44,889 bases of DNA from Rickettsiales bacterium (GCA_031289855.1 JAITOR010000009.1:1-44889), one strand, 5' to 3'. Counted from the first letter of the stretch, positions 1 through 9,137 are shown. Notes: a model not told the origin generated them from the sequence alone. Numbers and translations: made by a program.

Positions 1-207
1 TTTATTTATTGCCATAAAATTAAGATATTATTATAATATAATTATTATTAACCATATAATAAAAAAAAGCAAATAAATATTAAAAAAGGTGAAGAAAATA
101 TGTAAAATCAAAGTATGATGGGACATTTAGTTGTTTTTTAAATAAATAATAATTTTACTTTTTAAAAAATATTTGTAGTATAAGTATACAAATAATTGTT
201 TAATTTT

Positions 208-756
208 ATGGATACAATATATATCAAAACACAAGATTTAATGGAAAAGGCATTGGTCGCTTTTAAAAAAGACTTAAATAGTGTATCAACTGGTCGTGCA
301 ACACCGAATTTAATTGATGCGGTTAGAGTTGATAATTATGGAAATTTTGTGCCGATAAGCCAAGTGGCAAGTGTATCAATTCCTGACCCTGCAACAATAT
401 CAATACAGCCGTGGGATAAAAATTTAACAAAATTAATAGAAAAAGCAATAATTGAAGCAAATTTAGGGTTTAATCCTCAAAGTGATGGTTATAATATTAG
501 AATAAATGTGCCAAAACTATCGGAGGAAAGACGAAAAGAATTGGTGAAAATAATCAAAAAATATGCAGAAGATAAAAAAATTTCTGTTAGAAATGATAGG
601 AGAGATGCATTGGATGAGGTGAAAAAACAAAAAGAAACATTGTCTGAAGATGAAGTTAAAAGATTTAGTGATAAAATACAAAAATTAACAGATGACTATA
701 CAAGCAAAATTGATAACTTAGCGGGAGAAAAAGAAAAAGATATTATGCAAGTTTAA
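208..756 (+). CDS. frr: Ribosome recycling factor
   Basis: Releases the 70S post-termination complex together with EF-G so that ribosomes can be reused; cytosolic. The 182-residue product has the family's usual length (about 185), with the conserved 'STGRATPNLIDAVRVDNYG' stretch near the N terminus and the basic 'SVRNDRRDALDEVKK' hinge and helix region in the C-terminal half. The ATG at 208 is preferred over an in-frame TTG at 196, which would add the non-conserved residues MFNF. No Shine-Dalgarno sequence is visible. pyrH, which usually precedes frr, is not in the 207 bases upstream. The stop lies 2 nt from the convergent stop of the next gene, so no separate terminator fits between them. 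Confidence 0.97.
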   Translation: MDTIYIKTQDLMEKALVAFKKDLNSVSTGRATPNLIDAVRVDNYGNFVPISQVASVSIPDPATISIQPWDKNLTKLIEKAIIEANLGFNPQSDGYNIRINVPKLSEERRKELVKIIKKYAEDKKISVRNDRRDALDEVKKQKETLSEDEVKRFSDKIQKLTDDYTSKIDNLAGEKEKDIMQV

Positions 757-758
757 TG

Positions 759-1880
759 TTAAATTTGTAATTTTTCTCTAATTTTATCCTTGAACCATTT
801 TTTATAAATTTCGTCATATTTTCCATCTTTTTTAATGGCATCTAAACTGCTATTAATTTTAAGTAACAAATCTTTATTGATTTTATTTACCGCAAATCCA
901 TATTCTATTTTTTCCAGTTCTTTGTCAATAATTTTTAAACTTTTGGAATAATAGTTGTTTATGAGGAATTCACCTACAATTTTTTCATCAATAATTGCAT
1001 CGATTTTACCTTCGGCCAATTCTTTGTATTGTTCCTTTATTTTTGTATACTTAACAATGTTGATATTTTTCATTTTTGCTAAATATTCATCAGCATAACT
1101 TCCGGCAATTACACCAACTCTTCTATATGATAAATCATTTTCATCTTTTATTGTTATATTTCTTACACTAATAAATATAACAAGCGAAGTTTCTAAATAT
1201 GGGATGGAATAAGATATTATATTGCTTTTGCTTTTTGAAACAATTAATTTTCCAGATATAAACGGAACTTTATTTGCTATAAGATAAGGAAATGACATTT
1301 TTTGTTTTGTTTCCACAAAACCGACATCTTTATATTTTGCATTTGTTGCAATTGTTTTTATCAAATCTATTTCAAAACCAACAAGTTTTTCCTCTTTGCT
1401 TTTGTATGAAAATGGAAAGACATCATTATTCGCACCAGCCAATAGTATTCCATCCTCTTCTTTTTTTTCATCAAAAACAAGCGGTTCAAACTCTGGAAAT
1501 TCTTCGGGATCTATTTTTATTGATTCTTGTTGGGCTGTTGATGTGGTATCATCTAACAATGTTTGTGGTATTGCTGGTAATATTTCTGGCACACTTGGAA
1601 TTTCCGTCTCTAATGTTGGAGCATCAATGGACAATGTTTTTGTTTCCGTCGTCGTCGTAATAGGTAGCGTTTCAGATTGTTGTTCTGTTATTGTGGTTTC
1701 TGCTGGTTTTGTTTCCGTTGGTGGCACATTTTCTATTGTTGATGCTTCAGTTGTCACAATTTTTGTTGGTGTTTCTATTGTTAATGTCTTTTGTTCTGTA
1801 GTTGGCACTTCAGTTATTTTTTCTTGTGTTGCAAAAGACAAATTCATTAAAATTAAAAAATAAACAAAATACTTATTCAT
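759..1880 (-). CDS. Family 3 extracellular solute-binding protein with long Thr/Glu/Pro-rich linker
   Basis: The N terminus (MNKYFVYFLILMNLSFA) is a signal peptide without a lipobox. Residues about 20-130 are a low-complexity linker of Thr, Glu, Pro and Ile. Residues about 142-370 form a periplasmic binding fold of the amino-acid type (SBP_bac_3): 'GFEIDLIKTIA' after the first strand, the second-lobe motif 'VGVIAGSYADEYL', and the ending 'DGKYDEIYKKWF' typical of the family. It probably binds a polar amino acid in the periplasm. The linker is unusual, because standard members of about 240-260 residues start the binding domain right after the signal peptide, so this domain may sit away from the membrane or envelope. 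No permease or ATPase partner is adjacent. It is the last gene of a leftward run. Confidence 0.85.
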   Translation of the reverse strand: MNKYFVYFLILMNLSFATQEKITEVPTTEQKTLTIETPTKIVTTEASTIENVPPTETKPAETTITEQQSETLPITTTTETKTLSIDAPTLETEIPSVPEILPAIPQTLLDDTTSTAQQESIKIDPEEFPEFEPLVFDEKKEEDGILLAGANNDVFPFSYKSKEEKLVGFEIDLIKTIATNAKYKDVGFVETKQKMSFPYLIANKVPFISGKLIVSKSKSNIISYSIPYLETSLVIFISVRNITIKDENDLSYRRVGVIAGSYADEYLAKMKNINIVKYTKIKEQYKELAEGKIDAIIDEKIVGEFLINNYYSKSLKIIDKELEKIEYGFAVNKINKDLLLKINSSLDAIKKDGKYDEIYKKWFKDKIREKLQI

Positions 1881-1946
1881 AATAAGAATATAGCGGATAA
1901 AAATTAAAAAACAACTTAATTATTAAAGGCATTTAATAGGAAAATT

Positions 1947-2588
1947 TTAAATGGTGAATTCTATAATTTTTTTCTTCAAAACTTTCTTCAATGTATCTTT
2001 TAAAACTTGAAATTCAACGTCATTTCCTATCCAAATATCATTTCTTGAAAAATTATATTTTTTCAATTCTTCATCATTAAAAACACTATTCCAAAATTTA
2101 AAAGCAATATTTTTTTTCAAATTTTTATCAAAATTTTGTTTTTTTTTGTAAAAGTTATTTTTTATTATGTCCATAGCATCCAAAAAATCTAAAATATAAG
2201 CATCAACCCTTTCATTCTTTGTTGTGATGTCCAAAGGAGTATCATTGCCCCATTGCAACCAAGGATACACATCTCTTGTGAAATGTTCAAACGGTTGTTC
2301 CTTATGTGAAAAATATTCATATCTGTTCTTATTTATCAAATCATTTTTTATGGTATAACCGGATTTATTTATAACAAATCCATTTTGCTGGCTTTCATCG
2401 TAAACAAAATTGTAATCGGTTTGTCCATTTAAATTGTGTTGATTTGTGGGATTTATATTTGATAATACGGCTACAAAAAATTTTTGTCTATTGTATTCTT
2501 TGTTTGTATTTGGAATAAAAAAATAAAAAATTACAATCACAGCAAAAAGAATGACAACGCCACCAAAAATATAAATTTTTTGTTTCAT
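1947..2588 (-). CDS. Hypothetical membrane-anchored protein
   Basis: Not recognised. The 213-residue product starts with one hydrophobic segment (residues 5-25, 'IYIFGGVVILFAVIVIFYFF') followed by a polar, Asn/Lys/Asp-rich soluble part, so it is probably a periplasmic domain anchored at its N terminus. The middle has an aromatic patch (YPWLQWGNDTPLDI). It starts 2 nt after the stop of the upstream membrane-protein gene, so the two are almost certainly cotranscribed. The clean ORF and the packed spacing support a real gene; no catalytic motif is visible. Confidence 0.7.
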   Translation of the reverse strand: MKQKIYIFGGVVILFAVIVIFYFFIPNTNKEYNRQKFFVAVLSNINPTNQHNLNGQTDYNFVYDESQQNGFVINKSGYTIKNDLINKNRYEYFSHKEQPFEHFTRDVYPWLQWGNDTPLDITTKNERVDAYILDFLDAMDIIKNNFYKKKQNFDKNLKKNIAFKFWNSVFNDEELKKYNFSRNDIWIGNDVEFQVLKDTLKKVLKKKIIEFTI

Positions 2589-2590
2589 GT

Positions 2591-2956
2591 TTATTGTTTG
2601 TTTTTTTTGTAAAAATTAGTTGCAGAATCCACTAAATCTAAAAAAATCAATGAAAGTGCAGATATTATTTTTGTTGATATTATAGCACAAATTCCATAAA
2701 AAAAATATGACAAATACTTTAACAACGAATACGAATAAGAGCAATATTTCACTGCGGCACATGAAGTAAAAGGATAAAAAAAGGTATTTTCAAATAAACC
2801 AAAAATAAAATATACCATAAGGCAAGCAATTTCTATTAACATTAAGGTTTTCCAAAAAATTTTAGACCATTTTAACAAAAAAACACTAGACTCATTGCTA
2901 TCTATAAATTTATTTATATTTTTTTTTATATTAGAAAATATATTTTTAATATTCAT
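2591..2956 (-). CDS. Small membrane protein, hypothetical
   Basis: Not recognised. About 121 residues, with two hydrophobic stretches (around residues 35-55 and 80-105) and a Cys-containing segment between them (FTSCAAVKYCSYSYS), so probably two membrane spans with a short loop. A TTG at 2962 is possible, but the ATG at 2956 lies 10 nt after a GAGG Shine-Dalgarno (centred near 2969) and was chosen. The protein gene downstream begins 2 nt after its stop, suggesting a two-gene unit of membrane proteins within the leftward envelope run. Confidence 0.65.
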   Translation of the reverse strand: MNIKNIFSNIKKNINKFIDSNESSVFLLKWSKIFWKTLMLIEIACLMVYFIFGLFENTFFYPFTSCAAVKYCSYSYSLLKYLSYFFYGICAIISTKIISALSLIFLDLVDSATNFYKKNKQ

Positions 2957-3014
2957 GTTCAACTTACCTCTTTAATAGTTAAGTATAGTATATTGTTTTT
3001 ATTTTACAAATTAA

Positions 3015-3884
3015 TTATTTAATAACTTTTTTCTTTTCTTTAAAAATACTTACTAAATTGTAATTAAACTCAGCACAAAATATAAAAATCATAGACATTA
3101 TATTAAAAAAGAATAATGTAATAATAATTCCAGCAAAACTTCCATACACAGCATTATTATTACCTATATGTTGCCAATAAAAAGACAATCCTTTCCCAGT
3201 CATCACCCAAGAAAAAATTGCCAACAAACTTCCATAAATCGTATCTTTTAGGCTCATTTTTTTTACTGACGGCATAACATAATATATAAATTCTATAAAA
3301 ATGAATAAAAACAAAAACAATAAAAGCGGTTTTAACAAAAAATATATTTCATCTATATGAAAATTTATTGGAATAATGTTGTCGATAAATACCATAATTG
3401 GAGGTAAAATTATGGTAGTAAAAATCATAGAAATAATAAAAAGCACCATAAATAAAAAGAGTAAAATGCTTTTAATTCTGCCTTTGATATATGATGTGGT
3501 TTTTCTAATTCTATAGGCTCTATTCAAAATTGCTGTTATTGATTGCACTAACGATGATGCTGACCATATTAAAGTTATTGATGCAATTGAGATTATGCTT
3601 CCAGTTTTTGCATTTATAACATTATCTATAACTGGAAAAATTGTTTTTGCAATTTCTTTTGGTAAATTTTCCTGCATGACTTGTAAAAGTTTTATACCTA
3701 TTTCCGTGCTACCGAAATAACTAACAAATAACATAAAAAAAATTAAAAATGGAAATATTGTAAATAATAGAGTAAATGACATGTATCCCGCATTTTCAAT
3801 TCCATTATGCAGATTGAAACTCCATATAGTTTTGTATACAGTTCTCCACAATTTAATTAAAATTTTTTTATATTTAAATTTCAT
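3015..3884 (-). CDS. YihY/BrkB family inner-membrane protein
   Basis: Polytopic inner-membrane protein of the YihY/BrkB family (formerly labelled ribonuclease BN); its molecular function is unsettled. The 289 residues include the family N-terminal signature around 'AGYMSFTLLFTIFPFLIFF', then 'ASITLIWSASSLVQSITAIL', 'LNRAYRIRKTTSYIKGRIKS' and the late 'YGSFAGIIITLFFFNIMSM' segment, with about six membrane spans. Its ATG overlaps the stop of the upstream NlpC/P60 lipoprotein gene by 4 nt (3881-3884), which points to translational coupling and a shared role in the cell envelope. Confidence 0.9.
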   Translation of the reverse strand: MKFKYKKILIKLWRTVYKTIWSFNLHNGIENAGYMSFTLLFTIFPFLIFFMLFVSYFGSTEIGIKLLQVMQENLPKEIAKTIFPVIDNVINAKTGSIISIASITLIWSASSLVQSITAILNRAYRIRKTTSYIKGRIKSILLFLFMVLFIISMIFTTIILPPIMVFIDNIIPINFHIDEIYFLLKPLLLFLFLFIFIEFIYYVMPSVKKMSLKDTIYGSLLAIFSWVMTGKGLSFYWQHIGNNNAVYGSFAGIIITLFFFNIMSMIFIFCAEFNYNLVSIFKEKKKVIK

Positions 3885-5227
3885 ATTTTTATATTTTTTA
3901 TTGTTCTAATTCTTGTTAAAAAATCTCCTCTGCTACTTCCATTTCCTAAATTTAAATCATTAATGGTAACTTTTGCGGCAAAATATTCATTTTCAGCATC
4001 CACATAACTCCAAATTGAATTTATAACATAAGGTTCTCCATTGACTTCTCCCACATATAACATTATATGTCCTGTCATATATAATAAAGTTGCGCCAGGA
4101 ATTGTTTTGTCAAATATAATGTTATCAATTTTTTCTTCTCTTGTGACATTAGCATTAATCAAGTTAATTCCAACCTCTGATTGTTTATATGAATTTCTTG
4201 GTAAAAATATACCAAATGCTCTGTAAATTTGCATAATAAATCCAGAACAATCTTGTTCGTCAAAATTTCCACCCCATCCATAGGGAGAATTTATAAAATT
4301 AAAAGCCATTTGTAAAGAATTTTTTGATGTATAGGGCATATAACCTATATTTAAATCAGTATTTTTAACATACATTTCCTTAAAGTGTAGTAACCCATTA
4401 TAATTTCTGATAGGCATTAGAATTGAAGTCCATGTTTTATTGCTTTTTTTACCAAGGGCAAAGCGATTTCCAGTTTCAACAAGTGCATAATAAGAAAAAT
4501 CATTCATTTTTTCATAAACTGAGGTCTTATGCTTAATTATCATGGCAAATTTATTAGATTTTTCTTGTTCTTTTTCCAACGCTCTAAATGTTTTACGACT
4601 TGTGATTGCGATATCTTCAACTTTTACCCACCCAGTCGTATAAAAAGTTTTTATAAAATACCATCTTTCATCAGTGCTTCGCCATAATATAATTGCGAGT
4701 TCATTTACATTTAATGATGTTAGAATGTTTCTATCAAAATATTTATTACTACCATTTCTAACGAAGACTCTATCACTGGGAACATATTTTTGCATAGTTC
4801 GTTTTGTTATTACACCAAATGCCTTGTATTGATTTATGTCAACTTCATCTAACCCAATTTTATAATCAATTTCATTTTTTTCCTCATCTGTAATTATATT
4901 GCCATCTTCATCATATAATTCCTTTGCATTGATAAATTTTCTCATTTCCAATATTGAATCTTTTATGTTATCATTATCATGAATATATGGATATTCTGCA
5001 AGTTTTTGTCTGCCGAATTTTACATCCAAAGCATAATTCATTTTTTTTATTTGTTTTGCATTCATTATAATTTTATCAGGTGTTTTTAATCTTTTTAACC
5101 AAAATGGAGATGTTGTCATTTCGGTAGATACATTGGGGGATAATAAGGATAAACGATTTTTTTTGTTTACAACAGATTGCGAACATCCAATTAAAATAGA
5201 TAAAATTAAAATTAAAACTTTTTTCAT
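3881..5227 (-). CDS. SH3-domain NlpC/P60 (C40) peptidoglycan hydrolase, lipoprotein
   Basis: Probable cell-wall endopeptidase that cuts peptide stems next to D-glutamate. The signal peptide ends in a lipobox (LIGC, Cys15), so the protein should be lipid-anchored. An N-terminal domain and two SH3b-like regions (about residues 130-215 and 225-290; note 'RVFVRNGSNKYFDR' and 'VKVEDIAI') precede the catalytic domain at about 300-440. The catalytic Cys327 lies in 'EQDCSGF', His387 in 'TGHIMLYVG', and Asn403 in 'VINSIW' is the likely polar third residue. The order SH3-SH3-NlpC matches the SH3b1/SH3b2 hydrolase family known from Desulfovibrio and many host-associated proteobacteria. It overlaps the following YihY/BrkB gene by 4 nt. 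Confidence 0.9.
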   Translation of the reverse strand: MKKVLILILSILIGCSQSVVNKKNRLSLLSPNVSTEMTTSPFWLKRLKTPDKIIMNAKQIKKMNYALDVKFGRQKLAEYPYIHDNDNIKDSILEMRKFINAKELYDEDGNIITDEEKNEIDYKIGLDEVDINQYKAFGVITKRTMQKYVPSDRVFVRNGSNKYFDRNILTSLNVNELAIILWRSTDERWYFIKTFYTTGWVKVEDIAITSRKTFRALEKEQEKSNKFAMIIKHKTSVYEKMNDFSYYALVETGNRFALGKKSNKTWTSILMPIRNYNGLLHFKEMYVKNTDLNIGYMPYTSKNSLQMAFNFINSPYGWGGNFDEQDCSGFIMQIYRAFGIFLPRNSYKQSEVGINLINANVTREEKIDNIIFDKTIPGATLLYMTGHIMLYVGEVNGEPYVINSIWSYVDAENEYFAAKVTINDLNLGNGSSRGDFLTRIRTIKNIKI

Positions 5228-5302
5228 AATATTATTATTGAGTTTAATATAAAAAAATATTAAATCAATTTTATTTATAAATTGTTTATTAATTCATTGA
5301 TG

Positions 5303-6340
5303 TTATTTTTTTAACATTTTTTTTATAATCGCTAATATTAAAACACTCCACACACACAACATAAACATCACATCTGTTGTTATTTTTGTTGCATTTTTTG
5401 TTGCATTTTCCTTATTCTCCATCTGAAGAAGCGTTTTTAAAAGTAATAATTGATAACTTTTGTTACATTCCATTAACATTCTTTCGTAAAATTCAGTTTT
5501 TTTCGCATAATACCAAAATTCATCGGATCCAAAATTTTTTCCAAAAAGAAGAGTGTTTTTATATATAGAATAACCAGAAGGTTTATTTACGAAATGCACT
5601 ATTATTGGATTTTTATATTCATTTTCAATATAATTTTTTGTAAAATTTGGATGCACTTCTGATATTTTTGTTTTATCAACAAGATCCAACATATCATATC
5701 TTAAAGGTAATAATTTAAATTTATTTGTCGAAAAAACGATATTCAAAGCATCTTGGTCTGGATACTTTAACTTTTTACCATATTTTTTTCCAGTCATTAT
5801 AAGTTTGTTTGTTATATCATCTTCAATCCACTTTTTGGTATTTATAAGTAATACACCACTATTGAAATAATAATCTGTTTTTGACAATTGTAAAAATTTT
5901 TCATTTTCTTCCATTTCTTCTAAAGGAAATCCAATATCAAGTATTCCTCCTACAGCATAATTTTCCAAATTTTCATTATATAATTTATTTATATCATCCA
6001 CAACTAACGTGTCATTATCTAAATATATCAATTTATCAATATTTGTTTTTTCTTTGAAAGGGAATAAAAATCTTGTCCATGCATCCAAATATCCTCTCCA
6101 TGTATTGCAACCTTCAAATGTCTTTTCCAGGTGTTCTTGTGGAATATTTATAAATTCGACTTTAAATTGTCCTTTAAATTTTTCCAACGATTTTAACACT
6201 AAATTTTTATCAAAATCATTTACGCCGGTTTCGAGTATATAAAAATTAACAAAAGATTTTGTGTGACTAAGCACACTATACATCGAAACCGTCGTTTCCG
6301 CTATTAATTTTTCAATAGTTGCATAATAAATATTTATCAT
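5303..6340 (-). CDS. Glycosyltransferase family 8 with C-terminal membrane anchor
   Basis: Retaining glycosyltransferase of the LPS galactosyl/glucosyltransferase type, probably decorating surface polysaccharide. Family markers are the metal-binding DxD (DND, residues 108-110, in 'LIYLDNDTLVVDD'), 'YFNSGVLLIN' (158-167) and 'DQDALN' (195-200), followed by 'IVHFVNKPSGY'. An unusual hydrophobic segment at about 323-341 would anchor the enzyme to the inner membrane by its tail. The ATG overlaps the stop of the upstream PEBP gene (ATGA), and a GGAGG Shine-Dalgarno lies inside the last codons of that gene, so the two are translationally coupled. Confidence 0.92.
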   Translation of the reverse strand: MINIYYATIEKLIAETTVSMYSVLSHTKSFVNFYILETGVNDFDKNLVLKSLEKFKGQFKVEFINIPQEHLEKTFEGCNTWRGYLDAWTRFLFPFKEKTNIDKLIYLDNDTLVVDDINKLYNENLENYAVGGILDIGFPLEEMEENEKFLQLSKTDYYFNSGVLLINTKKWIEDDITNKLIMTGKKYGKKLKYPDQDALNIVFSTNKFKLLPLRYDMLDLVDKTKISEVHPNFTKNYIENEYKNPIIVHFVNKPSGYSIYKNTLLFGKNFGSDEFWYYAKKTEFYERMLMECNKSYQLLLLKTLLQMENKENATKNATKITTDVMFMLCVWSVLILAIIKKMLKK

Positions 6341-7173
6341 TTTTTCCTCCTATCTTTACCATCATAAATTGCTGATATTCTTGCTTTGCCGATATTTTTT
6401 TTATTTGCAAAATATATAAGCATTTCCGGACTTTGTATATTTTTGTCTAATTTTTCTTTAAAGGCGTAAATTGTTATTTCATATTCATGTTTTTTACCAT
6501 CGGTTATACAGGGGCCGCCGTAATTTTTTTCACCATAAATATTAGGTAAAACTACGGTTCCAAAAGGTAGACCATTGCCTATAATGTTTTTGTTCATTCC
6601 GGTTGGTATTGTATTTTCCTTTATTTGTGACATGTTATACAACACCCAATGATACCAACCATTGGTTTTGTCTTTCATTATAATTGCAAAATATTCAGTT
6701 TTTTTTGGTTGATTCCACCATGTTAAATTTGGTGAAATATTTTCACCTTCACAATCAAATCCATCATAAAATTGTGAATTTAAAATGATTTTTCTCTCTT
6801 TGTAAAATTCTTTGCTATATAATGTAAATTTTGTGCCAGAGTTTCTAATTCTTTTAATGAATGCCTTATCTTCTTCCGAATGAACTTTAACGGGACCTTC
6901 AATTTCTGTGGAGATTTCTTCTTTTGTGGAATCAGTTTTATTGCTTTTAATTAATGATAATTTATTTATTAAAGAGTTTTCTTCCTCTTGTTTCTTTTTC
7001 TTTTCTAATCTTTTCTCTTTTTTTGTGCTTTTCTTCTTCTTTTTTGGCGTTTTTTTTATTGCTGCATCCGTTGGTTTTAACATGGAATTTGCATCTAATG
7101 GAACGGATACGTCCTCAGCAAATGCCGACGTAATTGCAAATAAAAATAAAAATAAAAATTTCATATACCTCAT
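6337..7173 (-). CDS. PEBP (YbhB/YbcL, Raf-kinase-inhibitor-like) secreted protein
   Basis: A phosphatidylethanolamine-binding-protein fold; bacterial members are thought to bind small anionic ligands, but their function is poorly known. A signal peptide (KFLFLFLFAITSAFA) is followed by a Lys-rich low-complexity stretch (about 42-65) and the PEBP domain at about 115-275. Ligand-pocket motifs are 'DCEGENISPNLTW' (140-152), 'YHWVLYN' (174-180) and 'YGGPC...HEYEITIYAF' (218-238). The first ATG (7173) overlaps the likely Shine-Dalgarno; an in-frame ATG at 7164 gives a more standard signal peptide and may be the true start. The Lys-rich spacer between signal and domain is not typical of the family. 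Confidence 0.88.
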   Translation of the reverse strand: MRYMKFLFLFLFAITSAFAEDVSVPLDANSMLKPTDAAIKKTPKKKKKSTKKEKRLEKKKKQEEENSLINKLSLIKSNKTDSTKEEISTEIEGPVKVHSEEDKAFIKRIRNSGTKFTLYSKEFYKERKIILNSQFYDGFDCEGENISPNLTWWNQPKKTEYFAIIMKDKTNGWYHWVLYNMSQIKENTIPTGMNKNIIGNGLPFGTVVLPNIYGEKNYGGPCITDGKKHEYEITIYAFKEKLDKNIQSPEMLIYFANKKNIGKARISAIYDGKDRRKK

Positions 7174-7272
7174 TTATTTTGTAAATTTGTCATAAAGCAT
7201 GAGCAGAATTAGATATATTATCATAGCCCAAATAATATGAGACATTTTTATACTTGTTCCAAGAAAACCCAT
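7174..7272 (-). CDS. Small ORF, 32-residue single-span membrane protein
   Basis: The reading frame MGFLGTSIKMSHIIW... ends ...LYDKFTK and contains a hydrophobic segment (IIWAMIIYLILLMLY) with a charged C terminus, as expected for a one-span membrane protein. It starts 4 nt after the stop of the CxxC membrane-protein gene and its stop abuts the first ATG of the PEBP gene, so it fills an otherwise empty gap inside the operon exactly. No strong Shine-Dalgarno is seen, and coupling to the upstream gene is likely. It has no recognised family, and a chance ORF cannot be excluded at this length. Confidence 0.5.
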   Translation of the reverse strand: MGFLGTSIKMSHIIWAMIIYLILLMLYDKFTK

Positions 7273-7276
7273 AAAA

Positions 7277-7756
7277 TTACCAAAAATAATTAAATAAAAT
7301 ACTGATTAATATAAGGGAAACTACAGGTAAAACAACCTTTTCAAATGGAAAATGTGGTTTTCCATTTTTTTCTTTTATGTGAGAATAAAGTTTTAACGTT
7401 CCAATTAAGATTCCTGTTCCAATGGCTATTGCACCAAGAAATTCATATCTTGGTTTATCTTTTAAATATAACGGAAAAATTGAACCACCATACCAAATTA
7501 GATAAGTAAGCACTTTTACCCATTGTTTTTTAATATTTTTTTTCTCTAACCAAGAAATTGTCCATCTTGACAAAACAAAAAGGAAGGCACCAATCCATAC
7601 ACCCAATGCTGTTTCACTGACACCTAAATTTCTAGCAATACCCAATCCGCTTGCTATGGCAATAGCACATACAGCACATGGAAGTGGAGCAGCTGAAACA
7701 CTTGAAATAAAAAATAGCATAAATAATAAATAATTTTGTTTTTTTAAATTAAACAA
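7277..7756 (-). CDS. CxxC-containing small inner-membrane protein, hypothetical
   Basis: A 159-residue protein with a signal-like N terminus ending 'VSAAPLPCAVCAIAIASGLG'. The CAVC pair just after it would face the periplasm, followed by about four hydrophobic segments separated by Lys-rich loops. The PCxVC-then-glycine pattern resembles small membrane proteins seen in several reduced-genome bacteria, but no function is established. The start is a TTG; a stop codon lies directly upstream and the only ATG (residue 13) would cut off the charged part of the signal, so TTG is favoured. It is divergent from the M48 protease gene with only 30 nt between starts. Confidence 0.7.
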   Translation of the reverse strand: MFNLKKQNYLLFMLFFISSVSAAPLPCAVCAIAIASGLGIARNLGVSETALGVWIGAFLFVLSRWTISWLEKKNIKKQWVKVLTYLIWYGGSIFPLYLKDKPRYEFLGAIAIGTGILIGTLKLYSHIKEKNGKPHFPFEKVVLPVVSLILISILFNYFW

Positions 7757-7786
7757 TTATTTTATAATAAATCAAATAAATATTTT

Positions 7787-8926
7787 ATGTATAAATTATT
7801 GAGTTTTATTTCCATATATATATTGAGTATTATTAATTTTGCGATACTCTTATTACCTTTGATTATAATTTTTGTGCCCATTATGTTTGCGGGAATTCCT
7901 TTGGAAAAAAAAAGTATAATTTCAATAGTCCTTCTGATATTTTTGTTCATCAATCTAATGGTTGTATTGGCTTTAATTTTTGATTTAATGTGCGGTTTTA
8001 CCACAAAGGCATACATAAAAAATACAATTCACTATTTAAAAATAAAAAATTATGAATTGCTTACAAAGGACTTTGAAGAATTAAAATTGCAGTTTAAGAT
8101 GCCAAAAGTTGAGTTGAGGGTTTCTAATTCAGAAGAGATAAATGCTTTTGCTGTTGGGAGTTTTCACAAAAAATACATTGTAATTACAAAAGGGCTTGTG
8201 TCCACTTATTTGATGGCAAACAAAGGTAAATTACCAGTTTTTTTATTGAATATGAGATGTATAATGGGACATGAAATGTCGCATTTAATTAACAAGGATT
8301 ATATGCCAGCAATTTTATTGCAATTAAATCAATCTGCCACTCTTTTTGTGTCAAATTTATTGGTAAGTATTTTGAATATGTTCCTGGGGCTTGTGCAGTA
8401 TATTCCGTTTATTGGAAAAACTTTGGCCTATTTAATTGTTTATTTTTATAAAGGAATTAAAATGATTATAAATGCTTTTCATAAATATGTTATTTTTGCT
8501 TTTTATAAGTTTTTACAATTAAAAATAAGCAGAACAAATGAATACAGATGTGACATGCAATCATCGATTGCTTGTGGAGGAAGGGCAATGGCTGCAACAC
8601 TTGCGGAATTGGGAGATAGTGGTTATACAACGATATTTTCAACGCATCCAAGCACAAAAAGTAGGATAAAACATGTGATGGATGTGCAGAGAAATGGAAA
8701 TTTAATTTCTCCTGCTGGAAAGAATTTTTTAATCAATACAATCGTAATTTTATTTGTTTTATTTGTTCCGCTTATACTGTGGTATTTTGTGGATATGAAT
8801 GGTTTAATGCGAAATTACCAAACAATACTTATGAATCTTGGAAATAGATATAGAAATACCAAAGATTCGTTGATGAGATTTTTGGAAAAGGTAAAAGCAG
8901 CAATTATTAGTGTAAAAGAACAATAA
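7787..8926 (+). CDS. M48 family membrane zinc metalloprotease (HtpX-like)
   Basis: Probable inner-membrane zinc endopeptidase involved in membrane protein quality control. Two N-terminal membrane spans (about 1-30 and 42-70) precede the catalytic domain. The zinc motif HEMSH is at residues 162-166 and the third ligand Glu252 lies in 'RTNEYRCDMQS'. A second hydrophobic hairpin (about 180-225) and the late 'FSTHPSTKSRIKHV' motif, also typical of M48, follow, with a final membrane span at about 310-330. The 379 residues exceed the roughly 280-300 of E. coli HtpX because of a C-terminal span and tail. It is divergent from the CxxC protein and shares a 30-nt intergenic region with it. Confidence 0.93.
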   Translation: MYKLLSFISIYILSIINFAILLLPLIIIFVPIMFAGIPLEKKSIISIVLLIFLFINLMVVLALIFDLMCGFTTKAYIKNTIHYLKIKNYELLTKDFEELKLQFKMPKVELRVSNSEEINAFAVGSFHKKYIVITKGLVSTYLMANKGKLPVFLLNMRCIMGHEMSHLINKDYMPAILLQLNQSATLFVSNLLVSILNMFLGLVQYIPFIGKTLAYLIVYFYKGIKMIINAFHKYVIFAFYKFLQLKISRTNEYRCDMQSSIACGGRAMAATLAELGDSGYTTIFSTHPSTKSRIKHVMDVQRNGNLISPAGKNFLINTIVILFVLFVPLILWYFVDMNGLMRNYQTILMNLGNRYRNTKDSLMRFLEKVKAAIISVKEQ

Positions 8927-9025
8927 TTTATCATGAGAATATTAGTTGGGAGTGGGAAAAAATGGTTTTTACATTTATGCATCTTTAATAAGATAAAACA
9001 TTTTAAAAAGAAGTATAAAATTTAT

Positions 9026-9056
9026 TTGACATATTAAATTTTTTTTTTAATATAAA
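9026..9056 (+). promoter_or_regulatory. Promoter of tRNA-Thr
   Basis: The -35 TTGACA (9026-9031) is followed by an AT-rich spacer and either TAATAT (9048-9053, spacer 16) or TATAAA (9051-9056, spacer 19). Start of transcription is predicted at about 9060-9063, that is, at the first base of the tRNA. Confidence 0.6.
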
Positions 9057-9061
9057 ACTAT

Positions 9062-9137
<76 letters not shown>

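Noticed and set aside
1292-1863. Two long plus-strand ORFs opposite the Thr/Glu-rich linker
   Set aside because: They mirror the low-complexity repeat of the solute-binding protein; composition is Val/Ser/Phe-rich with no start signals or homology features.
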